A stretch of 54,188 nt of DNA, from positions 1 to 54,188 of the forward strand of contig JABJCP010000039.1 in NCBI GenBank assembly GCA_018668595.1. The letters run 5' to 3'. The position numbers and the translations under genes are program-made. Numbering within the stretch: position 1 is the stretch's first letter; each line of letters opens with the position of its first letter. This document shows positions 18,334-25,449 of this stretch, in pieces. The stretch comes from Candidatus Woesearchaeota archaeon. GTDB lineage: Archaea; Nanobdellota; Nanobdellia; Woesearchaeales; UBA11576. The notes beneath the pieces were generated by a model, which did no database searches, was not told the origin of the DNA, and worked only from the letters and a program-made list of their open reading frames with translations.

Positions 18334-18639
18334 CTATTTAGGATTAGGATCTGCTTCCATTTTAAGACAACACTGTTGACTAGGTTCTAATTTAGCACAA
18401 TTAGTTCCTAAAAGTGGTTGCTCAAAAGAATTACAACCTACTGTAACTGGTTTACAAGTACCGCCTTTAGAAACACAATCACTCGCTCCTCTGTTAAAAA
18501 CACTCATCTTGCCAGTAAGAGCCATAACAAGAATAACTAAAACAATCAAAGCAAGAACTGCTATAATAATAACATTAAGACTCAAACCTTGAGCTTTTTT
18601 ATTCTTATTTACAAAATTTGAAGAAAAAAAATATTTCAT
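18334..18639 (-). CDS. Cysteine-rich mini-pilin paralogue C
   Basis: 101 aa. Leader KNKKAQGLSLN (class III site), helix (VIIIAVLALIVLVILVMALT), then DCVSKGGTCKPVTVGC and QQCCLKME: six cysteines in a C-x-GG-x-C...C...C...CC pattern that resembles small disulfide knots. Its stop overlaps the ribosome binding site of paralogue B, so translation is probably coupled. Function unknown. Confidence 0.65.
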   Translation of the reverse strand: MKYFFSSNFVNKNKKAQGLSLNVIIIAVLALIVLVILVMALTGKMSVFNRGASDCVSKGGTCKPVTVGCNSFEQPLLGTNCAKLEPSQQCCLKMEADPNPK

Positions 18640-18646
18640 TTTGTGT

Positions 18647-18895
18647 TTATGCTATAGATATACAACAATATTGACTTTCATCATCACAAGGATCATCAGT
18701 TACTTTAGTGTACTTACCCATTTCAGTACATTCTTCAGGAGAATAAACACAATCACCTTTACACTTGTCAACATTCTCTGCAGTAGTTCCCATTCTACCG
18801 ATAAAAATAACTGCCAGAATAACTAAAACAAGTAAAGCAATAGCTGCTACAACAATAACAGTCATAGAAAGACCTTGACCTCTTTTCTTAAACAT
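18647..18895 (-). CDS. Cysteine-rich mini-pilin paralogue D
   Basis: 82 aa, the shortest of the four. Leader FKKRGQGLSMT (class III site), helix (VIVVAAIALLVLVILAVIFI), tail with CKGDCVYSPEEC and QYCCISIA. GAGGTG lies five bases before the ATG. It is first in the four-gene tandem run, seven bases upstream of paralogue C. The exported part after processing is only about 45 residues, with six cysteines. Confidence 0.65.
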   Translation of the reverse strand: MFKKRGQGLSMTVIVVAAIALLVLVILAVIFIGRMGTTAENVDKCKGDCVYSPEECTEMGKYTKVTDDPCDDESQYCCISIA

Positions 18896-19029
18896 TTAAT
18901 CACCTCGACTCAAATCTTTTTTAAAATATTTATATTAATATAAGTTGATTATATAATATTTATTATGAATTAATAACAAAAAGAGCATAATTAATATTTA
19001 AAGGTTTCTAAAACTTCAAATAATATTAC

Positions 19030-19062
19030 ATAGGATATATAATTCATTTTCTACTATCCTAT
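19030..19062. other. Stem-loop in the 18896-19118 intergenic gap
   Basis: ATAGGATA at 19030-19037 pairs with TATCCTAT at 19055-19062 across a 17-base loop. It lies between the 233-aa gene and the four-gene cysteine-rich run on the minus strand. It could be a processing or termination signal for the former, or an operator for the latter. No T-run follows, so an intrinsic terminator is not supported. Confidence 0.35.
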
Positions 19063-19118
19063 ATGATATAGATATAATATTAACCAGGTTTATTACTGTG
19101 GTTTATCGCTTTGAATTA

Positions 19119-19820
19119 TTACTTTGGTTTAAAACCTTCTACGCAACTACTAATTCCGGTACCTGCCTTATATTTTGCAGGATCGGCCATACTAACAGAA
19201 CACGAACCTGCGCAAGTACCTGTTGTACCACAATTACAATTTAAAGACTTATCTCCACAAATAAAATCATTATCAGATCGATAATCTCCAAACTGAGGAA
19301 TAAAATAAATATGATTATAATCTGCTAATTTATCATTTAACATTTCAATTTCATCATTGATATCAGAAGTTGATTCATCATTTTCTTCTAACATATCTTT
19401 TTCTAAAGATAAATTGTGAGCTTTAATATCAAAAGCAGATCTTGCAGCACAAAAAACATCATTTAATGCTTGCTCATAAAGAGCATAATCCTGATGTCCA
19501 GAATCTTTATCTAAATATTTAATCCTGCCTTGTTCCCAGCAACGAGTAAACTCTTCAAAAACAACAATAGCTTCCTCTGCATCATTAAAACAAGTGCTTA
19601 AAGCATAATTTACAATATCTTTTCTAAAATCAAATAAATCATAATCAGTATAATCACAAGGTTTAGAGTTTGCCAAGTTAAGAACACTCGAGGATGCAGG
19701 CTTAAGTTTTAAAACAATCATAACAACTGCAAACAGACATAAACCTAATAAAAATAATATAACTAACATATGAATAGGTCTATGCTGACCTTTTTTTTGA
19801 AAAAAAGTTATTGAATCCAT
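19119..19820 (-). CDS. Exported single-TM protein with conserved-looking Cys-rich C-terminus
   Basis: 233 aa, unrecognised. N-terminal basic leader (FFQKKGQHRPIHM) and a single helix (about residues 17-38); the KKG/Q junction is class III-like. The exported domain is helical and acidic, with cysteines spread along it, ending in a compact segment DKSLNCNCGTTGTCAGSCSV. In DPANN-type genomes such proteins occur in runs with other pilin-like genes. Its neighbours on both sides are small pilin-like genes. No function can be given. Confidence 0.58.
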   Translation of the reverse strand: MDSITFFQKKGQHRPIHMLVILFLLGLCLFAVVMIVLKLKPASSSVLNLANSKPCDYTDYDLFDFRKDIVNYALSTCFNDAEEAIVVFEEFTRCWEQGRIKYLDKDSGHQDYALYEQALNDVFCAARSAFDIKAHNLSLEKDMLEENDESTSDINDEIEMLNDKLADYNHIYFIPQFGDYRSDNDFICGDKSLNCNCGTTGTCAGSCSVSMADPAKYKAGTGISSCVEGFKPK

Positions 19821-19850
19821 TTTATTTTAGTTTAAATTATTTTAATTCTA

Positions 19851-20084
19851 CTAGTTTATTAACCCTGTAAACAAATTAGATGCTCCATATTTTAAAGCAT
19901 CTACAATACCTGCTCCTCCAGAATCAACAGGATCTTTAAATTGCCAAATAATAAAAATAATAACTGTCAAAACAATAACTCCTGCAAGAACCCATAATGC
20001 AACAGAACCTATTTGTGATTTTTTGAAAAAACTTAATTTTGAATTAAAATTTGAATTGGATTTCGACTTAATTTTTTTGAACAT
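19851..20084 (-). CDS. Short pilin-like protein (77 aa)
   Basis: A leader ending in FFKKSQIGSVALW precedes a single long hydrophobic helix (about residues 27-50) and a short Gly/Ala-rich tail without cysteines. The KKS/Q site fits class III processing, giving a mature peptide of about 53 residues, like an archaeal minor pilin or flagellin-like subunit. The AGGTG ribosome binding site lies seven bases upstream. It is the gene immediately downstream (minus strand) of the structured element at 20174-20367. Confidence 0.55.
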   Translation of the reverse strand: MFKKIKSKSNSNFNSKLSFFKKSQIGSVALWVLAGVIVLTVIIFIIWQFKDPVDSGGAGIVDALKYGASNLFTGLIN

Positions 20085-20173
20085 TTTTACACCTCAGTTG
20101 TAATTTATGAATTGATTATATTATATTAAAGTTTCGAATGGTTTAAAATTAATTATAAAATCGAACTGCTGGA

Positions 20174-20367
20174 TACCCTTTGCAGCACTACGGCAAATTA
20201 TAATCTTCTATGAAGCATTACTTAACGAAAAACGTTTTGCATGAATCAAACGTTTTTCTGCAATACGTCAGCGCCTCCATTTACTCGTCGCTGACACAAT
20301 CAAAGCAAGCTTTGAAACAATTGAACACTACGTGTTCAAATAACTCTGCCAAGGTAGTGCTGCGGTA
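20174..20367. other. GC-rich multi-hairpin element, candidate structured RNA
   Basis: A nested set of inverted repeats in the only gap longer than 300 bases (20085-20393). The closing stem pairs TACC (20174-20177) with GGTA (20364-20367), GCAGCACTAC (20182-20191) with GTAGTGCTGC (20354-20363), and GGCA (20192-20195) with TGCC (20347-20350), separated by 3-4 base bulges. Inside it lie four consecutive hairpins: 11 bp (20227-20237/20248-20258), 7 bp GTCAGCG/CGCTGAC (20267-20273/20289-20295), 6 bp TCAAAG/CTTTGA (20300-20305/20310-20315) and 8 bp TTGAACAC/GTGTTCAA (20321-20328/20332-20339). My count for 20161-20370 is about 41% GC, well above the surroundings. A noncoding RNA, 5' leader, recombination site or non-autonomous mobile element are all possible. 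No ORF of note. Confidence 0.6.
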
Positions 20368-20393
20368 GTTGTAATTGGAACTAATATTTCAGT

Positions 20394-21338
20394 CTAGTCA
20401 TACTTGCCTTCGCCTTTTCCTTGAAGAGAATTGCATTCAAGTTTTGCAATGTCTTCACCTTGCCATTTGGTAAAAATTAATCTAGCTTGCCAATCAGCAC
20501 CATGAGATAAAGCTTCACCATCTGACGCTGATGCGCCAACCCCTGCACCCACTGCTGCACCTGCTGCAGTCCCCCCAATATATGCTGCATTAGATAAAAC
20601 AATTGCAACAATTGGAGTTCCAGCACCACCAGTAACGCCAATAATAAAACCTGCAGCTACAAATATAGTTGCAGTTGTGACCACGCCAATGAACGCACCC
20701 CATACAGCACTTTTAACTTTCGACCAATAACTCTCCTTATAATAAGTAAATAAAACAGCATATTTCAAACTAGAATCTAAATAATTAATATCTGCTACTT
20801 TTGTTTGATCGATAACTTGAGGAGATGTCTGAACACCAGTAATATAATCAGAATAAGATATACGCTTGCCTTCAATCTTTACAGGAATTTTTTCTTGCTG
20901 AAGAAAAGAAGTAAATCCAGGAATTTGTAAATCCTTTTTTTCAAAATCAATAACAGAACACACAGCACAGAATTTTTCATCAGTAGCTTTAAACAATTTT
21001 ACTTTACCTTCTCCAAAATTATTCCAACACAAATACATTTCATCAGCAATCTGTCTCATAAGTTTTTTTTGATCTCTTTCTTCTAAAGTAATATATCTTG
21101 TTGGACACTCAATATTCGCATTATCAACGTTATCTGCAAGACCAATATTAACAAGCTTTGCATGCGTAAGAACGCTAGCATGACATTTATTTTGTGCTAA
21201 TAAATTATCAGTTGGGTTTCTTAACATCATAACAAAACCAATTAAAAGTAAAAGAATTATAACTCCAATTATTAAAGTCTTTAAAACATCCATGGTCATT
21301 TGACCATCTGAACTGGAAATAAAACGTTTGAATTTCAT
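20394..21338 (-). CDS. 314-aa pilin-like membrane protein, paralogue 1
   Basis: Unrecognised family. The N-terminal segment SSDGQMTMDVLKTLIIGVII gives a pilin-like helix (about residues 15-42, DG/Q junction). The exported domain has conserved cysteines (NKCHAS, IECPTR, YLCWNN, CAVCSV). A second Gly/Ala-rich hydrophobic region at about 215-275 (GAFIGVVTTATIFVAAGFII and AAGAAVGAGVGASAS) precedes a final cysteine (AKLECNS). The next gene has the same length and plan (EMVSCWNKVG, CLICSK), so they are tandem paralogues. Glycine-zipper-like C-terminal helices suggest oligomerisation in a membrane. Its stop lies just beyond the hairpin element. Confidence 0.6.
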   Translation of the reverse strand: MKFKRFISSSDGQMTMDVLKTLIIGVIILLLLIGFVMMLRNPTDNLLAQNKCHASVLTHAKLVNIGLADNVDNANIECPTRYITLEERDQKKLMRQIADEMYLCWNNFGEGKVKLFKATDEKFCAVCSVIDFEKKDLQIPGFTSFLQQEKIPVKIEGKRISYSDYITGVQTSPQVIDQTKVADINYLDSSLKYAVLFTYYKESYWSKVKSAVWGAFIGVVTTATIFVAAGFIIGVTGGAGTPIVAIVLSNAAYIGGTAAGAAVGAGVGASASDGEALSHGADWQARLIFTKWQGEDIAKLECNSLQGKGEGKYD

Positions 21339-21448
21339 CTTTATTGTTTTTTTGAATTGATATTATATTGATTTTAAATTGATGTTAAGTTTTAATTGAT
21401 ATTAAATTAAGTTTAAATTAAACTATTAATTTTAATTGAACATAAACT

Positions 21449-22393
21449 TCAATTAAGCATAACTGTACAAAAATCTTGTTTCTCTCCACCAACATCTCGT
21501 TCTTGAGATAAATAATCTTCAGGAACTAAAAAAGTTTGCTGAAGCAGTTTTTCATCACTACCTGAAATTATTGCACTAACACCTGCAACACCAATAACTA
21601 CTCTTGCAACACCACCTGTTGCACCAATAACAATAATACCTGCAGCTCCTAAAACTAAACCTGCAGTGAACTTTTTTGCATAACCCCAAATAGATGTATC
21701 TGGAGAATATTTTTCAACACGCCAAACCACAACATGATCTGAAATATCATTAATATTTGCAAAATTCATACCTTTATTGCTAGCAGGAGAAATTTTAAGC
21801 TTTTGTAAATCTTGAACAGATGAGCGCTCACCACCTAAATACTCATTAATAAACATCGACGTACCTGGAACTCGCTTAGTAGCAATATAATAATCAAAAC
21901 CAACAAAACTATAATTTTGCTTTTTTGCTTTTTTCAAAAAATCATTATCAAACATAATTTTTGAACAAATTAAACAAAAAGTATCCTTAACTTCTTGTTT
22001 ACCCTTAAAAGGATCGAGCTTTCCAGCACCAACTTTATTCCAACAAGAAACCATTTCATTGCCGATAATTTCTTTGACAAAATCATCTTGAATTTTTCCT
22101 CTTTTTGAAACATCATCTAAACCTATATGCAATTTTTTTCTTGGGCAATCAATTTTATTGACTAAATCAATAACATCATGAGTACCTTCTTTAACAGAAG
22201 AAAGAGCAGATGCTGAAAAAATAGAAAGACGACAAACCTCGTCTTTGTTTACCTCACTAATCCCTGAATGCATTTTATATGACATCATTAAAAGGATCAT
22301 ACCTGCAACTAAACAAAGAATAATAACTACTAAAGGCGCCATACCCATTGCTTTTTTATTGCGTAAAATCAAAAATCCCTTTTTTTTGTTCAT
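21449..22393 (-). CDS. 314-aa pilin-like membrane protein, paralogue 2
   Basis: The leader RNKKAMGMAPLVVIILCLVA is class III-like with Met at the site, followed by a helix. It shares with paralogue 1 a Cys pattern (EVCRLS, DCPRKK, VSCWNKVGAGK, FCLICSK), a YY/DY-containing middle (VGFDYYIATKRVPG) and a C-terminal hydrophobic Gly/Ala/Val region (about residues 235-275). It ends with a Cys (KQDFCTVMLN). Divergent in sequence but collinear, so an old duplication. GAGGT lies nine bases upstream of the ATG. Function unknown; probably a component of the same envelope assembly. Confidence 0.6.
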   Translation of the reverse strand: MNKKKGFLILRNKKAMGMAPLVVIILCLVAGMILLMMSYKMHSGISEVNKDEVCRLSIFSASALSSVKEGTHDVIDLVNKIDCPRKKLHIGLDDVSKRGKIQDDFVKEIIGNEMVSCWNKVGAGKLDPFKGKQEVKDTFCLICSKIMFDNDFLKKAKKQNYSFVGFDYYIATKRVPGTSMFINEYLGGERSSVQDLQKLKISPASNKGMNFANINDISDHVVVWRVEKYSPDTSIWGYAKKFTAGLVLGAAGIIVIGATGGVARVVIGVAGVSAIISGSDEKLLQQTFLVPEDYLSQERDVGGEKQDFCTVMLN

Positions 22394-22448
22394 TTAATAC
22401 AAACCTCTTAAATTATAAAAATTATAAACTAACTACTAAGTAAAAATT

Positions 22449-22610
22449 TTAAGGAATAAAACTTTTTAACTTTGTCCAAACAATATAGATTAAAAAAAAT
22501 GCTACTATTGCTAGGACAACATACGTAATTAATTCTCTTATTGAAACTTTTACTTCTGCTTTTTTATTTGAAAAAAAACATTTGAATAAATTATATGCTG
22601 AATTCATCAT
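22449..22610 (-). CDS. 53-aa pilin-like small membrane protein
   Basis: A short ORF between the 314-aa paralogue and the 173-aa gene. It starts with tandem ATGs (22605-22610) and ends at TAA. The leader NLFKCFFSNKKAEVKVSIRE fits a class III signal (KKA/E), followed by one helix (LITYVVLAIVAFFLIYIVW) and a basic tail TKLKSFIP. It keeps the same signal-plus-helix plan as every neighbour and fills an otherwise empty same-strand gap, which supports it as a real gene. Function unknown. Confidence 0.55.
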   Translation of the reverse strand: MMNSAYNLFKCFFSNKKAEVKVSIRELITYVVLAIVAFFLIYIVWTKLKSFIP

Positions 22611-22640
22611 TGTAAATACCTCTAAATTTAATCATAAAAA

Positions 22641-23162
22641 TTAATCGCAAATGAATAATTTAAATGTTAACAAACCCCTATCTGTTGGAAGGAAAAATTG
22701 TTCTGCTTCTCCTGGAACACCTTCTGAACAAGAAGTATGCTGACTTGAAAAATTAAAAATCTGATCTTGTGCAAGAGGTGAATTTCCTGCTTTAAAATAA
22801 TATTTAACACGCCAAATCTCTAAAGTCTCGTTAAGAATAAAACCCAAAGTATCTTTGACATAATCACAACTATTCCTGCCATTTCCACAAGTAATACTGC
22901 CACCTACCTCTTTCCAATTAGCACAATCAATCATAAGCTCTGAAAGATCAGTACCGCGACAATCATCAGTTGTGGAATGAAGAAGTGCAATACCAAAATT
23001 AGAAACCATTTGCGTCGTCATGTAATGCTGCTTAATAGGTGTTGGAGGTTTTAAAATAACAAACTTAAGAGCAAATAAAACACCCATAACTACTAAAATC
23101 ACAATTATCATTAAACCCATGATTTCCATTTGTCCACGTTTGAATAATTTTTTTTTACTCAT
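22641..23162 (-). CDS. Pilin-like exported protein (173 aa)
   Basis: The leader KKKLFKRGQMEIMGLMIIVI is a clear class III signal (KRG/Q) with Glu five residues along the helix region, as in many archaeal pilins. One helix at about residues 13-33, then a domain with a Cys-rich middle (TDDCRGTDL, DCANWKE, ITCGNGRNSCDY) and two further cysteines near the end (TSCSEGVPGE, FICD). Part of the run of same-strand pilin-like genes. The Glu after the site suggests that it could enter a filament; other members lack this. Function unknown. Confidence 0.6.
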   Translation of the reverse strand: MSKKKLFKRGQMEIMGLMIIVILVVMGVLFALKFVILKPPTPIKQHYMTTQMVSNFGIALLHSTTDDCRGTDLSELMIDCANWKEVGGSITCGNGRNSCDYVKDTLGFILNETLEIWRVKYYFKAGNSPLAQDQIFNFSSQHTSCSEGVPGEAEQFFLPTDRGLLTFKLFICD

Positions 23163-23205
23163 TTTTAATTAAATTAAATTATTTGAATTATTTGGATTAA
23201 CTAAA

Positions 23206-23700
23206 TTATCTGAAAACTCTAATTTGTAAAATACCAAAGTTTGAAGCTTCTTCTGATGCATCAAAAATTGAAATAGGGATTTGAAACAAAGATGATTCTA
23301 CTAATTTGTCAGGAGTATTGTTAAATAAAGTCCAACTCATCTCGAAAGGATAAATTTGTTTAATTTGAATTAACGACTGACCAAACTCTCTTGAATAATA
23401 CGCAGAGTTTTGCTTTTCTTTAGAAATATCAGACAAAGCAATTATTTTAAACAAATCAAAACAGCCAGGTTCCACCACATTTTTTTCAGTACATTGAATT
23501 TCAGGAAGGAAAGAAACAACTTGAGACAATTCAACAGCACTAGCTTCAAACCGCTCTGCAATATCTCGACGTATAGTTGTTTTTTGAATATTGAAATAAA
23601 TCAAAGCTCCAATTATTAATAAAATAAAAAATATGAACAGTATTGCAATAGTTTCACCCATACGTACTTGGGCTTTTTTAGATTTGAATATTTTTTTCAT
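23206..23700 (-). CDS. Pilin-like exported protein (164 aa)
   Basis: The leader FKSKKAQVRMGETIAILFIF is class III (KKA/Q) with Glu in the helix start; one helix to about residue 32. The exported part has two cysteines (IQCTEK, PGCFDL) and ends with beta-type sequence (NFGILQIRVFR). It lies downstream of the 348-aa gene with a 17-base gap. Conserved-looking layout in the run; no function identified. Confidence 0.58.
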   Translation of the reverse strand: MKKIFKSKKAQVRMGETIAILFIFFILLIIGALIYFNIQKTTIRRDIAERFEASAVELSQVVSFLPEIQCTEKNVVEPGCFDLFKIIALSDISKEKQNSAYYSREFGQSLIQIKQIYPFEMSWTLFNNTPDKLVESSLFQIPISIFDASEEASNFGILQIRVFR

Positions 23701-23717
23701 TTTTTTATTTATCTTAT

Positions 23718-24764
23718 TTAATATATTAAAGGGCAGGAATTAATCTCTGCTTTGTCATTAGTTTCTCTTAATAAATTTGAAGTCTGCATAATACTTCCTA
23801 AGTTACTTTGAATAATGTTATAATCAGTTTTATTTGTTAAACTAATTAATGTTGAAATATCTTGATTATTTTTATAAAATCCTTCACATGCAGAACCTTC
23901 ATAAAATGGAGCAAGTTCGTTAAACTTTTTTTGATAAACCTGTGCTACAATATTGAGATTTTTGTAGGCTCTTTCTACCACACATCTAAATGTTTCTGTA
24001 CGATCAGAGAAAATAGCTCCAAACATAATAGGATCATTAGCATATGCATATTCAGTTGACGCCGAAAAACCAGACTCTGTTTTTTTCAAAAAAATCATTT
24101 TCTTATCCACAGAACTTTGACTAATCCAAATCCCTGAAACAAACTCTTTATTTAGATTTGAAGGAAAATGTGAAGGCGGAGAAGGAGTAACGTAAATAAA
24201 CCTAACATATTCATCATCTTCGTCGACAATATTAGGATCAGAAGCATCTACAAAATAATCTTTATTTAATGTATCTGGCAAAGAATTATTAATTTTTGTT
24301 AAAATGGTTGAAGAATCACCAATAACTATGTATCTTGTGAGTGGCGAAGTTAAATAAAGAAAAGTATTAACTTTAAACGGTAAGTTCCAATCAAGAGCCC
24401 AGGTTATTATTTTATCAGAATTTATGAATTCGGGTGCAAACACAACGCGATTACCCAAACGCTGAGATGCAGCACCAATATAATAATCATTACAAGAAAA
24501 ACGAATATCTGCTTTAGAAATTGGAATTAATTCAGTAGCACCACTACTAACCTTTGCACCTGTTAAAACTGTATTAAGTTGTTTAGTGATTTTACCTGCA
24601 AGCTTAATCTCTGACGCTGCTTTTTGTTTGATCACAACATAAGAAAAAAATGCGAGGATGAGACCTCCTGCTATTAAAATGAAAATCCAATTAAATTGAG
24701 CTTCTACTTGCGCTTTTTTGTAAAGTCTACGCTTTGTTGATTTATAATTTTTTATTTTTGACAT
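23718..24764 (-). CDS. Pilin-like exported protein (348 aa)
   Basis: Leader RLYKKAQVEAQFNWIFILIA (KKA/Q class III site), one helix to about residue 42, then a large extracellular domain with few cysteines (IRFSCNDYY, RCVVERA, GSACEGFY, NSCPLIY). It is the largest pilin-like member of this run and may be a tip or platform-type subunit. Its stop is followed closely by the 164-aa gene. Not recognised as a named family. Confidence 0.58.
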   Translation of the reverse strand: MSKIKNYKSTKRRLYKKAQVEAQFNWIFILIAGGLILAFFSYVVIKQKAASEIKLAGKITKQLNTVLTGAKVSSGATELIPISKADIRFSCNDYYIGAASQRLGNRVVFAPEFINSDKIITWALDWNLPFKVNTFLYLTSPLTRYIVIGDSSTILTKINNSLPDTLNKDYFVDASDPNIVDEDDEYVRFIYVTPSPPSHFPSNLNKEFVSGIWISQSSVDKKMIFLKKTESGFSASTEYAYANDPIMFGAIFSDRTETFRCVVERAYKNLNIVAQVYQKKFNELAPFYEGSACEGFYKNNQDISTLISLTNKTDYNIIQSNLGSIMQTSNLLRETNDKAEINSCPLIY

Positions 24765-24836
24765 GTTGTTATTGTTTTGGTTTATTTATCACTATTTCTA
24801 TAAATTAGCATAACTAATTTATTATAAATGATAATT

Positions 24837-25352
24837 TTATTCATACGTTGAAATCTCTACATGATTACCCTTACCTTCAATTTGAAGATTAATTCTATTG
24901 TTGACAACAGGAATGCAAATGAAAGACGCTGTACCCTTAACTTTTATATCTCCTACTGAAAATGAATCAGTACACTCAGGACACAAGTAAATATTATTTC
25001 TGCCAATTTCCCAACCACTACAAACAACAGGCTCATACGCAGGATTTCCTTTAAGACAAATATCTGAAGTGGTAGCGCTAGTGATTGGTTGATCAAGATC
25101 TATAAAACAAACCTTTTTGAACTTAGCCGGCACGTCGAGCTTAGGACGTTTAATTGAACCAAAATCAGTTTTGATTGCATTAAAAGAATTTTCAAGATCT
25201 GTTTTAAGAGTAATAAATTCTATTTGTTCTTTGTTATCTGAAGTTCCTTTAATTGCTTTATAACCATAAAGTAAAATCATTGAAACAACAATAATTGCTA
25301 AAATATAAATGAAAATCTGACCTGCAACTTGAGCTCTTGAATTTTTTGACAT
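24837..25352 (-). CDS. Pilin-like exported protein (171 aa), first of the minus-strand pilin run
   Basis: Leader KNSRAQVAGQIFIYILAIIV (RA/Q class III site) and one helix (about residues 13-30). The exported domain has cysteines arranged as KVCFIDL, DICLKG, VVCSGWE, YLCPECTDS and FICIPV, and ends in a beta-rich tail. A strong GAGGAGGT ribosome binding site lies seven bases upstream of the ATG, the best in the run. It follows the 1429-aa surface protein in the direction of transcription, so it could be the first gene of the pilin-like operon. Confidence 0.6.
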   Translation of the reverse strand: MSKNSRAQVAGQIFIYILAIIVVSMILLYGYKAIKGTSDNKEQIEFITLKTDLENSFNAIKTDFGSIKRPKLDVPAKFKKVCFIDLDQPITSATTSDICLKGNPAYEPVVCSGWEIGRNNIYLCPECTDSFSVGDIKVKGTASFICIPVVNNRINLQIEGKGNHVEISTYE

Positions 25353-25449
25353 GATTAAAACCTCCTCTTTGATAATTGTTCGATAATTAATATACTTGAT
25401 ATTTATGTTGTGATTTTCTTTTAAAAAACAATTAATATTTTTTATTTTA

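Noticed and set aside
20174-20367. Integron attC site or tRNA
   Set aside because: No GTTRRRY/RYYYAAC box pair brackets the fold, no integrase is present, and no tRNA anticodon or T-arm sequence can be placed; kept only as an unclassified structured element.
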